From assembly GCA_947476745.1 (NCBI GenBank), contig CANJRG010000030.1:1-33725 (forward strand): 33,725 nucleotides of DNA, written 5' to 3'. Below are positions 21,150-29,137 of the stretch, in pieces. The notes beneath the pieces are model-generated. The model had not been told where the DNA came from and did no database searches. It saw only the letters and a program-made list of their open reading frames with translations. The position numbers were made by a program, and so were the translations under genes. Positions within the stretch are counted from its first letter, which is position 1, and each line of letters begins with the position of its first letter. The DNA comes from Acidimicrobiia bacterium. Lineage in GTDB: Bacteria; Actinomycetota; Acidimicrobiia; Acidimicrobiales; CAIXPF01.

Positions 21150-21680
21150 TCAGCCGCCCTGGTTGGCCAGGACCGGCGGGAAGCCCAACATGCCGCGCAG
21201 CAGGTTGACCTCGCCGCGGTGGCCGTTGAGGTGCACGGTGAGGTGCAGGTTGATCGATTGGCCCAACGACTCGATCGTCTCGCCGAGCTTGGTCTCGCGG
21301 TCGAGGTCGGCGTCGGTGAGCGTGTCGAAGTACGCCATCGCCAGGTCGTGGACCGTGCTCTGGTAGGCCTTGAACGCCGCCCGGTCCGCGATCTGCACGG
21401 CCTGGGCGTCCTCGGTGGACTGGCCGGTGCCGAAGCCCTTGTCAGGTAGGCCGCAGCGCTCGGCCCACCCACCGGTGCGCCACTCCTCCTGGCCGCCGCC
21501 GTAGACCCGCTGGAAGAAGAAGTCCTCGATGCGCGCCGCGTGCCACATACACCAGGCGATGGAGTGCGTCTGGCCCTCCGGCACGAAGTGCAGTTGCTCG
21601 TCAGTGAGATCGGCGTCAGCCTCGGCGAAGCCGCGGTTGACGAACCGCAGCGCCTGCTTCATGTAGTCCACGGTGCTCAT
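21150..21680 (-). CDS. DinB/YfiT-superfamily metal-binding protein
   Basis: A 176-residue four-helix-bundle protein of the DinB type. The likely metal-binding histidines are His47 (in CMWHAARIEDFFF) and His146, His150 or His154 in the HLTVHLNGHRGEVNLLRG block. HRGEVNLLRG near the C-terminus is characteristic of the family. Some relatives are thiol-dependent transferases (mycothiol or bacillithiol S-transferases), others have no known role. The ATG at 21680 is leaderless, with TAGGGT 6 bases upstream. A 26-bp inverted repeat lies 45 bases further upstream and may be an operator for this gene. The next gene downstream is the LLM oxidoreductase. Confidence 0.85.
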   Translation of the reverse strand: MSTVDYMKQALRFVNRGFAEADADLTDEQLHFVPEGQTHSIAWCMWHAARIEDFFFQRVYGGGQEEWRTGGWAERCGLPDKGFGTGQSTEDAQAVQIADRAAFKAYQSTVHDLAMAYFDTLTDADLDRETKLGETIESLGQSINLHLTVHLNGHRGEVNLLRGMLGFPPVLANQGG

Positions 21681-21686
21681 GGCCGG

Positions 21687-21692
21687 ACCCTA
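21687..21692 (-). promoter_or_regulatory. -10 box TAGGGT (minus strand), leaderless DinB gene
   Basis: It ends 6 bases before the ATG at 21680. Confidence 0.55.
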
Positions 21693-21724
21693 CCCGTCAC
21701 CCGTTGCGGACACCGGTGACGCCT

Positions 21725-21750
21725 CATGCCATACCGTATGGTATTGCATG
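21725..21750. promoter_or_regulatory. 26-bp inverted repeat, candidate operator
   Basis: CATGCCATACC and GGTATTGCATG (10 of 11 pairs) flank GTAT. It is AT-richer than its surroundings and lies upstream of the DinB gene, in the size range of TetR-type operators. The following 21751-21871 is a GC-rich low-complexity stretch (repeats of GGGCCAGGCCGGG) with no gene. Confidence 0.45.
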
Positions 21751-21871
21751 CCCCATGACGCCGGGGGCACGGCATGGCACCGCCGAGGGCACCGACCGGC
21801 CAGGCCGGGCCGAAACGGGCCAGGCCGGGGCCGGACGGAACGGGCGGGCCGGGGCGGTTGCGTCGCGCCGA

Positions 21872-22993
21872 TCAGGCGGTGCGGCAGACCGCGGCGAGCG
21901 AGGCGATCGCGGCGCCCCTCCTCGGCTGGCGGACCTCGTGACGGTCGAAACCGTTGGTGGTGTAGCCGAGCGACAGGCCGGTGGCGGGATCGGCCCAGGC
22001 CAACTGCCCACCCGCACCGTTGTGACCGAAGGCCCGGGGTGAAACGGTGCGGCCGAGGCCGCGGGCGCTGGAGAACCCGTCCTCACCGGCGATGATCAGC
22101 CCGATCGAGCGGTTGGCCGGCACCTTCATCGGATCGAGCAGCCGGGAGCGCACCTCCCGGGTGGCCACCGCCAGCACCCCCGGGTCCCAGATGCCGTGGG
22201 GGTTGTGCAACAGCTCCTGATAGAACATCGCCAGATCGACGGCGCGGCCGAAGCCGCCCGCCCCGGGCACACCGACCGCGCGGTTGGCCGGGTCGTTGAA
22301 CCACAGCACCAGCTCCTCGATGGCCTCCCGGCCGATGAGCTGGGGAACCCCGAAGGTGGCCTGGATCTCCTCGCTGGTGGCCAGCTCGCCGACGAGGGAC
22401 ATCTCCAGACAGTGCTGCTGCTCGTCGAGCGGGACACCGACCATACGGGGCAGTCCGGCCGGGCCGGTCACCCGGTGCTCGATGTAGTCACGGAAGTCCT
22501 CGCCGGTGATGGCGGCGATCAGCTCGGCCAGCACCCAGTGCGCCGAGGTGGCGTGGTAGACGAAGCGAGCCCCGGCCGGCCAGTTCAGTGTCCACGCCTC
22601 CAGCCGGTCCATCCGCCGGGCCGGATCGGCCCATTCCGTGGTCGGCAACGGCGCGTTCGGAAAGCCGCAGGTGTGCAGCAGCACGTGTTCGACGGTCACC
22701 GCCTCCTTGCCGTTCGCCCCGAAACGCGGCAGGTAGTCGGCCACCGGACGGGTGATGTCGAGCCGACGGTCCGCGATGAGCGTCCACACCGCGGACGCGA
22801 CCACGGCCTTGGTGGCCGAGTACAGGCAGTACCGGCTGTCGGCGTCGGCGTCGCCGAACACCTCGCTGACCACGATCTCGCCCTCGTAGGCCAGGGCCAG
22901 CTGACAGGAGGGCAGCAGGCCCTCGTCGACCTCGCGCCGCACCCGCGTCACCAGCGCGTCGATCGCGCCCCTGTCCACGCCGTTCGTCCCCAT
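21872..22993 (-). CDS. Serine hydrolase of the beta-lactamase class C/EstB fold
   Basis: A 373-residue protein with the SxxK motif YSATK (Ser59, Lys62). A Tyr motif YHATSAHWVLAEL stands in the YxN position and GHNGAGGQLAW near the C-terminus stands for the KTG/HxG motif. There is no signal peptide, so a cytoplasmic esterase, transesterase or peptidase role is more likely than antibiotic resistance. The YH variant is typical of the EstB/LovD-like esterase branch. The ATG at 22993 is chosen because GAGGGGG lies 7 bases upstream. It is divergent from the phosphoesterase gene. A candidate -10 (TACGCT, minus strand) is at 23024-23029. Confidence 0.87.
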   Translation of the reverse strand: MGTNGVDRGAIDALVTRVRREVDEGLLPSCQLALAYEGEIVVSEVFGDADADSRYCLYSATKAVVASAVWTLIADRRLDITRPVADYLPRFGANGKEAVTVEHVLLHTCGFPNAPLPTTEWADPARRMDRLEAWTLNWPAGARFVYHATSAHWVLAELIAAITGEDFRDYIEHRVTGPAGLPRMVGVPLDEQQHCLEMSLVGELATSEEIQATFGVPQLIGREAIEELVLWFNDPANRAVGVPGAGGFGRAVDLAMFYQELLHNPHGIWDPGVLAVATREVRSRLLDPMKVPANRSIGLIIAGEDGFSSARGLGRTVSPRAFGHNGAGGQLAWADPATGLSLGYTTNGFDRHEVRQPRRGAAIASLAAVCRTA

Positions 22994-23122
22994 GGCGTTG
23001 CCCCCTCGTTCGCCCGGCGGCGCAGCGTACCGGGGCCAGGGCCCCCGACGCGCCATGTCCGCGGACCACTCCGGCCGCTCCCGGTCCGACCGGGGCCCTC
23101 AACCCCACGGCGGGTTGGCTGG

Positions 23123-23128
23123 TACCGT
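23123..23128 (+). promoter_or_regulatory. -10 box TACCGT, leaderless phosphoesterase gene
   Basis: It ends 6 bases before the GTG at 23135 and fixes that start, since no ATG or ribosome site is present. Confidence 0.55.
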
Positions 23129-23134
23129 CACCAC

Positions 23135-23716
23135 GTGCGCATCGGCCTGGTCTCGGACATCCACGGCAACGCCGCCGGCCTGGCCGCGGCCATCGAAGCG
23201 ATGGGCCGGATCGACGAGCTGTGGTGTGCCGGTGACATCGTCAGCCAGTCGTGGTTCTGCAACGACACCGTGGCCTTGTTGCGTGCTCACGAAGCCCGCT
23301 GCGTGCTCGGCAACCACGACCTGATGCTGCTGTCGGCCCAGGGGGCAGCGGCGCGGCGGGCCCCCCACGTCGACCCCGAGCTGGTCGACTACCTCGCCGG
23401 CCTGCCACATTCGGTCGAGACGGTGGCGGACGGGCGGCGGGTGCTGATGACCCACGCCACGCCGCTACCCCCGCACGAGGAATACGTGTGGCCGCACTCG
23501 GCCGAGCTGCAACGGCTCGGTACGGTCGAGGCCGACGTGCTGATCCTGGGCCACACCCATCAGGCGATGGCGGTGCAGGTCGGCCCGGTGCTGGTGGTCA
23601 ACCCCGGGTCGACCGGCCAGCCGGTGGCCCACCCCGACGGCCCGAGGCTGTCCTGCGCCACGCTCGACACCGCCACCGGCGAATTCCGGGTGCAGTCGCT
23701 GCCTGCGGTTCGCTGA
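23135..23716 (+). CDS. YfcE-like calcineurin-fold metallophosphoesterase
   Basis: A 193-residue protein with the full metal-binding set: Asp8 and His10 (SDIHGN), Asp34 (AGDIV), Asn60-His61 (LGNHD), His107 (MTHATP), and His140 and His142 (GHTHQ). The NPGSTGQP segment after it is typical of the YfcE/MJ0936 branch of phosphodiesterases. Its natural substrate is unknown; relatives cleave model phosphodiesters. The GTG start is supported by the -10 box 6 bases upstream, and the protein begins at once with the first beta strand MRIGLVSDIHG. It ends convergent with the second fused CoA-transferase, with a GGCCGG-GA-CCGGCC hairpin at 23738-23751 in the gap. Confidence 0.92.
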   Translation: MRIGLVSDIHGNAAGLAAAIEAMGRIDELWCAGDIVSQSWFCNDTVALLRAHEARCVLGNHDLMLLSAQGAAARRAPHVDPELVDYLAGLPHSVETVADGRRVLMTHATPLPPHEEYVWPHSAELQRLGTVEADVLILGHTHQAMAVQVGPVLVVNPGSTGQPVAHPDGPRLSCATLDTATGEFRVQSLPAVR

Positions 23717-23737
23717 CCAACGGCGACCGACAGCGAC

Positions 23738-23751
23738 GGCCGGGACCGGCC
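23738..23751. terminator. Short GC hairpin between convergent genes
   Basis: GGCCGG-GA-CCGGCC within the 37-base gap between the phosphoesterase and the fused CoA-transferase. The loop is too small as written, so the real stem is shorter. No T-tract. Confidence 0.3.
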
Positions 23752-23753
23752 GG

Positions 23754-26135
23754 TCACTCCAACGCTTCGGCGATGGCCAGCTCGGCGATGCGGTCACCGT
23801 CGTAGCCGAGAATACCTTCCAGTACCTCGAAGGTGTGCTGGCCGTAGGTCGGCCCGGCCCAGTCGTAGCTGCCGCGGCTGCGGGTCATCCGATAGGGCGG
23901 CTGGTCCACGACCGCCTGACGGGCGGTGGGGTGCGGGGCCCACCGCAGCAGCTCGCGGTGCACCAGCTGCGGGTCGACCCACACGTCGGGGGCCTCCGAC
24001 ACCAGGTGTGCAGGGACGCCGTGGATCTGCAGGCGGGAGCTGAGCCCGGCGGCATCCTGACGCGAGGTCCAGGTCCCGACGATGTCGTCGAGCTCGTCAC
24101 GGCGGGCGAACCGCTCGGCCCGGGTCAGGCCCGACAGGTCGGTGCGGCGCATCTCGAAGCACAACGACTGCCACTGCTCGTCGGTCTCGCACACCACCGC
24201 GATCCAGCGGTCCGAACCGGCGGCGGGATACACCCCGTGCGGGGCGAGGTCAGGGTCGGCGTTGCCGGCGCGGGTCAGCTTGGCGCCGGTGTGTTGGCGT
24301 TCCAGCAGTGCCGGGGTGAGGAAGTGGGTGGCGGCCTCCATCTGGGACAGGTCGAGATACTGGCCCTGCCCGGTGCGGCGGCGATGGTCGAGGGCGGCCA
24401 GGATGGCCATGAGGCTGAACCGCGGCGACGTGAAGTCGGTGTAGGCCATGTACGGCCCGGCCGGGGCCCGGTCGGGCCATCCGGTCAGGTCGAAGAAGCC
24501 GGCCACCGCGGCGGCGAGGTTGCCGAACCCGGCGAAACCGGCCATCGGCCCGCTCTGGCCCATCACGCAGCTCGACAGCATCACCAACGACGGGTTGACG
24601 GCTGACAGATCCGCGTAGCCGAGCCCCATCGACGCCATGGTGCCGGGGGTGAAGGCCTCGGTGACCACATCGGCCCAGCGGGCGAGGTCGCGCACCACCT
24701 CGCGGGCCTCGGGCTTGGCCAGGTTGAGCGCCAGGCCCATCTTGCCGGCGTTGGCGGCGTGCCAGGCGATGGCGTTGTCCTGTTCGGGAATGTCGTCACG
24801 GTGGCCGAGCGCGGCCCGCAGGATGTCGGGCCGCCGTTCCGACTCGACCCGCACGACGGTGGCCCCCCAGTGGGCCAGCACCCGGGTGGCCAGCGGCATG
24901 GCGGCCACCCAGGCCAGGTCGAGCACCTTGATGCCGGCCAGCGGCTTGTCCCCCACCGACCCGACGGATCCGGACCCCGCCGAGGTGGCGAGCCCGCCGG
25001 ACCCGCCGGCGGCCGGGCCGGCGGGCCGGGCAGTTCCGGCACGCCGGCTGCGCGGGGCCCCCTCGCCGGGGCGGGCCGGCGCGGCGGGCAACGGCGGCAA
25101 CGGGGTGACCCCAGCCTTGACCATCGCTCCGGGGTGGCGGACCCCGTCGACCTCTTCCCAGTAGCCGCGGGCGGTGAGCTGGGGATTGGCCAGCACGTCG
25201 TCGAGGTCGGCCACCGCCACCACCAACAGCGACCGCTCCTCGGCCGCCGCAGCAAGCTCGGCCTTGGTCTTGGTGGCGGTGAACCCGCCGATCTCGTCCA
25301 TGAGCGAGCCGAGGTCGGCGAAGGAGTACTCGCCCTGCTGCAGCTTGATGGCGTACTCGATGTAGTCGCGCCCCGCCGTCTCGTCGGTGCACAGACCGCA
25401 CTCGTGCATCCAGTCCACGAAACGACGGGTGAAGGGGCCGCCCATCGGGCCGAACAGGACGCTGACCACCACATAGCCGTCGATGGCCGGGTACACCCAG
25501 CGCAGCGGCAACGTACCGTTGAGTACGCCACCACCGGCACGCTTGGCGGTGGGCAGGCCCGCGGGTGGGTTGTAGGTCGCCGAGATCGACGTCCCGAACG
25601 CCGAAGCCTGCACCGGGCAGTCGATCCCCTGGCCCAGGCTGCTCGACACCCGCTCGTGCAGGGCGATGAGCACCGCGACCACGCCCTCGCAGCAGGCGTG
25701 CATCCAGGCCTGGGGCAACGCGGTGCGCACCGGCGGGCGGTCCGGGTCGCCGGTGACCGACATCTGCCCGCTCGATGCCATGAGGGTGAGGTCGGTGGCC
25801 AACCAGTCGGCCTTCGGCCCGGTGAGGCCGAAGGGGGTCAGGGCCAGGGTGACCAGGGCAGGATCGGCGTCGCGCAGATCGTCGAGGAACGTCAAGTCGC
25901 ACGGCGACCCGTTGGCGATGACGACATCGAAGTCAGCGGCCAGCGCCGCGAGCTCGGCACCGTCGGCCACCACCACCGACTGCTTGCCCCGGTTGTAGGC
26001 CTCGAACCAGGCGTCCCGGGCATGGCCACCCGGCGGCTCGGCCAGCACGACCTCAGCTCCCAGCTGCGCCAGCAGGAAGCCGGCCATCCAGCCGTCACGA
26101 CCGCCGGCGTCGAGGACTCGGTAGGGCTGCAACAT
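23754..26135 (-). CDS. Fused double family III CoA-transferase with inactive-looking N-terminal half
   Basis: A 793-residue protein with two CaiB/BaiF modules joined by a 50-residue Pro/Gly/Ser/Ala linker (about 348-398). The second module starts IKVLDLAWVAAMPLATRVLAHWG. It carries the catalytic Asp567 (AYTDFTSPRF) followed by the RTGQGQYLDLSQ loop. The first module (VLDAGGRDGWMAGFLLAQLG onward) has Trp144 at the matching place (QAWMHACCEG), and no Asp in that stretch. The N-half is therefore probably non-catalytic. It is not a close copy of the other fused protein (4987-7548), so the design is shared rather than recently duplicated. The ATG at 26135 was chosen over one 27 bases upstream because GGGAGGA lies 7 bases before it. 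It follows the ketopantoate-reductase-like gene on the same strand by 101 bases. Confidence 0.88.
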   Translation of the reverse strand: MLQPYRVLDAGGRDGWMAGFLLAQLGAEVVLAEPPGGHARDAWFEAYNRGKQSVVVADGAELAALAADFDVVIANGSPCDLTFLDDLRDADPALVTLALTPFGLTGPKADWLATDLTLMASSGQMSVTGDPDRPPVRTALPQAWMHACCEGVVAVLIALHERVSSSLGQGIDCPVQASAFGTSISATYNPPAGLPTAKRAGGGVLNGTLPLRWVYPAIDGYVVVSVLFGPMGGPFTRRFVDWMHECGLCTDETAGRDYIEYAIKLQQGEYSFADLGSLMDEIGGFTATKTKAELAAAAEERSLLVVAVADLDDVLANPQLTARGYWEEVDGVRHPGAMVKAGVTPLPPLPAAPARPGEGAPRSRRAGTARPAGPAAGGSGGLATSAGSGSVGSVGDKPLAGIKVLDLAWVAAMPLATRVLAHWGATVVRVESERRPDILRAALGHRDDIPEQDNAIAWHAANAGKMGLALNLAKPEAREVVRDLARWADVVTEAFTPGTMASMGLGYADLSAVNPSLVMLSSCVMGQSGPMAGFAGFGNLAAAVAGFFDLTGWPDRAPAGPYMAYTDFTSPRFSLMAILAALDHRRRTGQGQYLDLSQMEAATHFLTPALLERQHTGAKLTRAGNADPDLAPHGVYPAAGSDRWIAVVCETDEQWQSLCFEMRRTDLSGLTRAERFARRDELDDIVGTWTSRQDAAGLSSRLQIHGVPAHLVSEAPDVWVDPQLVHRELLRWAPHPTARQAVVDQPPYRMTRSRGSYDWAGPTYGQHTFEVLEGILGYDGDRIAELAIAEALE

Positions 26136-26236
26136 CGAAGGTTCCTCCCGGGAGTGAGACATTGGTCACATCTTCCCACAGCGGGAGGGTCTCCGCGCGA
26201 GAACAGCGCCGGGCCCGGCGGGCGCGACCGGAGCCG

Positions 26237-27271
26237 TCAGCGGGCCAGGGCCCGCAGCGACGCCGCCGTCTCCGACCCCGGCGGCAGCCGTCGCTCGGCA
26301 GCATCGACGCAACGGTCACGCACCACCCGGTTGAGCGGGGCGTCGCGGCCCATCCGCTCGGCCAGGCGGACGATCTCCCCGTTGAACCAGTCGACCTCGA
26401 CCTGACCCCGGGCGAAGTGCAGGTCCTGCCACGTCGAGGGCCGCACCAACAGATCAGGATCGTCGGGAATCTCGATGTGCTGCCACTCCCCCGGTTCACG
26501 GAGCCGTTCGATCTGCTCCCGTGGCGTACGCCGTTCGGCGAGATCGAGCTCGATCCCCGCAGCCTCGAGCACGTCGAGCGCCTCCTCCTGCACATCTGCG
26601 AGGAACAGCCGGTGCTCCTCGAAGCGGGTCGACTGCTGCACCGCGAGATCGGCGAGCGCCAGGTAGGCGTTGTTGAGGTTGCGGAACAGCTTGCCCCACT
26701 TCGCCGCGGCGATCTCCGGGTGGGCCCTCGCCCGCATCCGGGCCTCCACCAGATCCGCCACCACCCGTTCGGTCAACTCGTCGATCCCGCGGGGCCACGG
26801 TCCGATCATCAGCGTCGAACCGGCGGTGTGCATCACCACGCCGGGCTGCAGGATGCGCCCGCCGACGATCACCACACAGCCGTAGGTGTGGAGGCCCCGG
26901 GCCGAGGCGATCTCCTCGTTGCCGACACCGTTCTGGAAGCAAAGCACCGGCAGGTCACGGTAACGATCACCGGCATCGTCGAGCGCCGCGGCGGTGTCGT
27001 TGGTCTTCATGGCCAGGATCACCACCGTGTCCGGACCGATGACCGCCTCGTCGGGATGGCCGACCACGACAAGATCGGGACGGGCCTCGGTCATGCCCTT
27101 GAGCACCAGACCGTTGGCCTGCATGGCCGCGAGGTGCGCGCCCCGGGCGATGACCGTCACCGCCTTGTCTATCCCGGCGAGCCGGCCGGCCACCACGCAC
27201 CCGATTCCCCCGGCCCCGTGCACCACGTAGTCGGCCGGCCGGACGTCCTGCTGCTCTGCTGCGCTGCCCAT
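26237..27271 (-). CDS. Ketopantoate-reductase-family (ApbA/PanE-like) oxidoreductase
   Basis: A 344-residue protein. It has the dinucleotide motif HGAGGIG (18-24), the LAMKTNDT strand (86-93), QNGVGNEE (113-120) and the catalytic-domain signature KWGKLFRNLNN with Lys194 and Asn198, all as in PanE-type NADPH-dependent 2-ketoacid reductases. The length is somewhat above that of PanE (about 300). The context is catabolic rather than pantothenate-related, so another 2-keto or 3-keto acid substrate is likely. The ATG at 27271 is leaderless, with TAGCTT 8 bases upstream. It lies between a nitroreductase-family gene and the fused CoA-transferase on the same strand. Confidence 0.82.
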   Translation of the reverse strand: MGSAAEQQDVRPADYVVHGAGGIGCVVAGRLAGIDKAVTVIARGAHLAAMQANGLVLKGMTEARPDLVVVGHPDEAVIGPDTVVILAMKTNDTAAALDDAGDRYRDLPVLCFQNGVGNEEIASARGLHTYGCVVIVGGRILQPGVVMHTAGSTLMIGPWPRGIDELTERVVADLVEARMRARAHPEIAAAKWGKLFRNLNNAYLALADLAVQQSTRFEEHRLFLADVQEEALDVLEAAGIELDLAERRTPREQIERLREPGEWQHIEIPDDPDLLVRPSTWQDLHFARGQVEVDWFNGEIVRLAERMGRDAPLNRVVRDRCVDAAERRLPPGSETAASLRALAR

Positions 27272-27279
27272 GGCGCCGC

Positions 27280-27285
27280 AAGCTA
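27280..27285 (-). promoter_or_regulatory. -10 box TAGCTT (minus strand), leaderless reductase gene
   Basis: It ends 8 bases before the ATG at 27271 with no ribosome site between. Confidence 0.45.
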
Positions 27286-27307
27286 GGCGAGCCGCCCGGG
27301 CCGGTGC

Positions 27308-28039
27308 TCAGTCGTGCCAGGTCATGAACTCCGAGGCGGACACCCGGTCGGTGCGCAGGGCGTTCTCCGGCCGGGAGGTGTCCTCGTAACCGAGGGCCAT
27401 CCCGCAGACCAGGGTGTGCCCGTCGGGGATGGCGAGGATGGGCCGTACCACCTGGTGGTAGGTCGGCCAGGCCGCCTGGGCGCAGGTGTGCAGGCCGTAC
27501 TGACGGGCAACGGTGCAGAAGTTCTCGAGGAACATGCCGTAGTCGAGCCAGCTGCCGATCTCGAGGCGCTTGTCGATGGTGAAGATCAACCCGACCGGGG
27601 CGTCGAAGAACGTGTAGTTGCGCGCCCCCTGCTCGCGCATGCGGGCCCGGTCGCCCTTGGCGATGCCGACGAGGTCGTACAGCCCGAAGCCGACGGTGCG
27701 CCGCCGCGACACGAACGGCTCGAAGAACTCGTCGGGGTAGTACTTGTACTGCCGGTCGTAGCCCTGACGACCGTTGTCGCTCATGGCCGCCGCCACCACC
27801 GCCTCGGTCAGCTGCCGCAACGTGTCGCCCATCACCACATGGCCGGTCCACGGCTGCATGTTGGTACCCGACGGGGCGCGCGCCGACACGTCGAGCAGGT
27901 GGCGGACCAACTCGCCGGGCACCGGGTCGGCCAGGAAGCCCCGCACCGAACGCCGGCTGGCGACGGCGTCCACCGCGCTCGCCGCCACGTCGGCCGCGGG
28001 ATGGGCCTTCACCGCTGCGAAATCGTCGTCACCGATCAT
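27308..28039 (-). CDS. Nitroreductase-family flavoprotein
   Basis: A 243-residue FMN-type nitroreductase-fold protein. The phosphate-binding start is SRRSVRGF (28-35). RAPSGTNMQPW (54-64) is the usual FMN loop, and the C-terminal GMALGYED segment is typical. The central part (YDRQYKYYPDEFFEPF, then RRRTVGFGLYDLVGI) matches the branch seen in catabolic clusters; the reaction is an NAD(P)H-dependent reduction of unknown substrate. The ATG at 28039 has GGGGAGA 3-4 bases upstream. A candidate -10 TAACCT is at 28089-28094. It stands between the SDR and ketopantoate-reductase-like genes on the same strand. Confidence 0.87.
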   Translation of the reverse strand: MIGDDDFAAVKAHPAADVAASAVDAVASRRSVRGFLADPVPGELVRHLLDVSARAPSGTNMQPWTGHVVMGDTLRQLTEAVVAAAMSDNGRQGYDRQYKYYPDEFFEPFVSRRRTVGFGLYDLVGIAKGDRARMREQGARNYTFFDAPVGLIFTIDKRLEIGSWLDYGMFLENFCTVARQYGLHTCAQAAWPTYHQVVRPILAIPDGHTLVCGMALGYEDTSRPENALRTDRVSASEFMTWHD

Positions 28040-28088
28040 GTGTCTCCCCGATCCTCGGCGTCTTGTCCCGGAAGCGCCTCGCCGGCGC

Positions 28089-28094
28089 AGGTTA
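28089..28094 (-). promoter_or_regulatory. Putative -10 box TAACCT (minus strand) for the nitroreductase gene
   Basis: It would give a leader of about 42 bases containing the GGGGAGA ribosome site. Confidence 0.3.
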
Positions 28095-28111
28095 GAGCTG
28101 CCGGGCCCCGC

Positions 28112-28987
28112 TCACAGGATGTAGCTCAGCACGTCGTGCTCACGCATGCGGTCGGTAAAGCCCGTCTCGTAGGCCTCCTCCGGGGCCTCGCGCACGAACT
28201 GGTCGAGCAGCTGGGCGTCCTCGCCGACCAGGATGCGCCAGCGTCCGGCCCGGACCCCGTCGAGGATGATGCCGGCAGCGGCGGCGGCGGTGGTCGGGGC
28301 CGACTCACGGAAACGTCCGGAGGCGGCGTCGAGCTTGGGATGGGCGCCCTGGCCGAGCACCGCGGCCGAGTTGGCGGCGATGTCGGTGCCGATGTGACCG
28401 GGCATCACCACCGACACCTTCACGTGCGGGGCGTGCAACCGAAGGTCGGTGATCAACGCCTCGGTGAACCCCTTCACTGCGAACTTGGCGGCGCAGTAGG
28501 CCGTGTGGGCCCGCTCCGGCCCCAGCGACGCCCAGAACCCGTTGATGCTGCTGGTGTTGACCAGATGGCCCTCCGGGGCGGCCACCAGCAACGGCAGGAA
28601 GGCCCGGGTTCCGAAGTAGACGCCCGACCAGCACACCGCGAACACCCGGTCCCAGTCCTCGCGACGGTCCTGCAGGAAGCTGCCGCCCCCGCCGATGCCG
28701 GCATTGTTGAACACCAGGTGCACGTGGTCGGTGCCGTGCGCGGCCAGGGCCGCGTCGCGAAAGGCCAACACGTCGGCCTCGTCGGTGACGTCGCAGCGAT
28801 GCAGGCTGATCGTGGTGCCCGCCGGCGCCGCCGCCTCGCACTGCCGCTTCGTCTCGGCCAGGCCCTCCTCGCCGACGTCGCAAAGGGCCAGGTGACAGCC
28901 CTCGGCGCTGAGCCGGCGGGCCAGTTCCCGGCCCATACCCGAACCGCCGCCGGTGATGATGGCGATCTTCCCGCTGAAGCTGTCCAT
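28112..28987 (-). CDS. Short-chain dehydrogenase/reductase (classical SDR)
   Basis: A 291-residue SDR. The cofactor motif TGGGSGMG is at 12-19, Asp37 after the second strand suggests NAD preference, NNAG is at 94-97, and the active site is SS (146-147) with Tyr164 and Lys168 (YCAAK). The usual Asn of the catalytic tetrad, normally in a VNL-type segment, is Cys119 here (FAVCWSGV), which is uncommon. The last part (ILVGEDAQLLDQFVREAPEEAYE) is a long C-terminal extension seen in some alcohol/steroid-dehydrogenase-like SDRs. The ATG at 28987 is supported by GGAAGGGA upstream. It is the first gene of the minus-strand series that leads to the fused CoA-transferase. Between 28988 and 29137 there is no gene. 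Confidence 0.9.
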   Translation of the reverse strand: MDSFSGKIAIITGGGSGMGRELARRLSAEGCHLALCDVGEEGLAETKRQCEAAAPAGTTISLHRCDVTDEADVLAFRDAALAAHGTDHVHLVFNNAGIGGGGSFLQDRREDWDRVFAVCWSGVYFGTRAFLPLLVAAPEGHLVNTSSINGFWASLGPERAHTAYCAAKFAVKGFTEALITDLRLHAPHVKVSVVMPGHIGTDIAANSAAVLGQGAHPKLDAASGRFRESAPTTAAAAAGIILDGVRAGRWRILVGEDAQLLDQFVREAPEEAYETGFTDRMREHDVLSYIL

Positions 28988-29137
28988 GGTGGTCCCTTCC
29001 CCTGCGGACGGCGCTGCGTCCTGCCCGGGCCGCAGCGGCCCGGTTCGTCCCGAGAGCCATGATGACAGCCCCCGCCGGTTGTCACCCCGAACGGTCTGCG
29101 CCACCGCGGGCGCGACCCCGGTCCGAGGCGCCCCGGC

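Noticed and set aside
21872-22993. Antibiotic-resistance beta-lactamase
   Set aside because: There is no signal peptide, and the motif variants (YHA instead of YxN) place it with esterase-like serine hydrolases.
26136-26162. An upstream ATG (26162) as start of the second fused CoA-transferase
   Set aside because: The GGGAGGA ribosome site lies between the two ATGs and is well placed only for the ATG at 26135.
26237-27271. Assignment as panE of pantothenate synthesis
   Set aside because: No other pantothenate gene is near and the context is catabolic; only the family is supported.
26162-27286. A 374-codon plus-strand frame opposite the ketopantoate-reductase-like gene
   Set aside because: Arg/His/Val-rich shadow of a real gene with motifs on the other strand.
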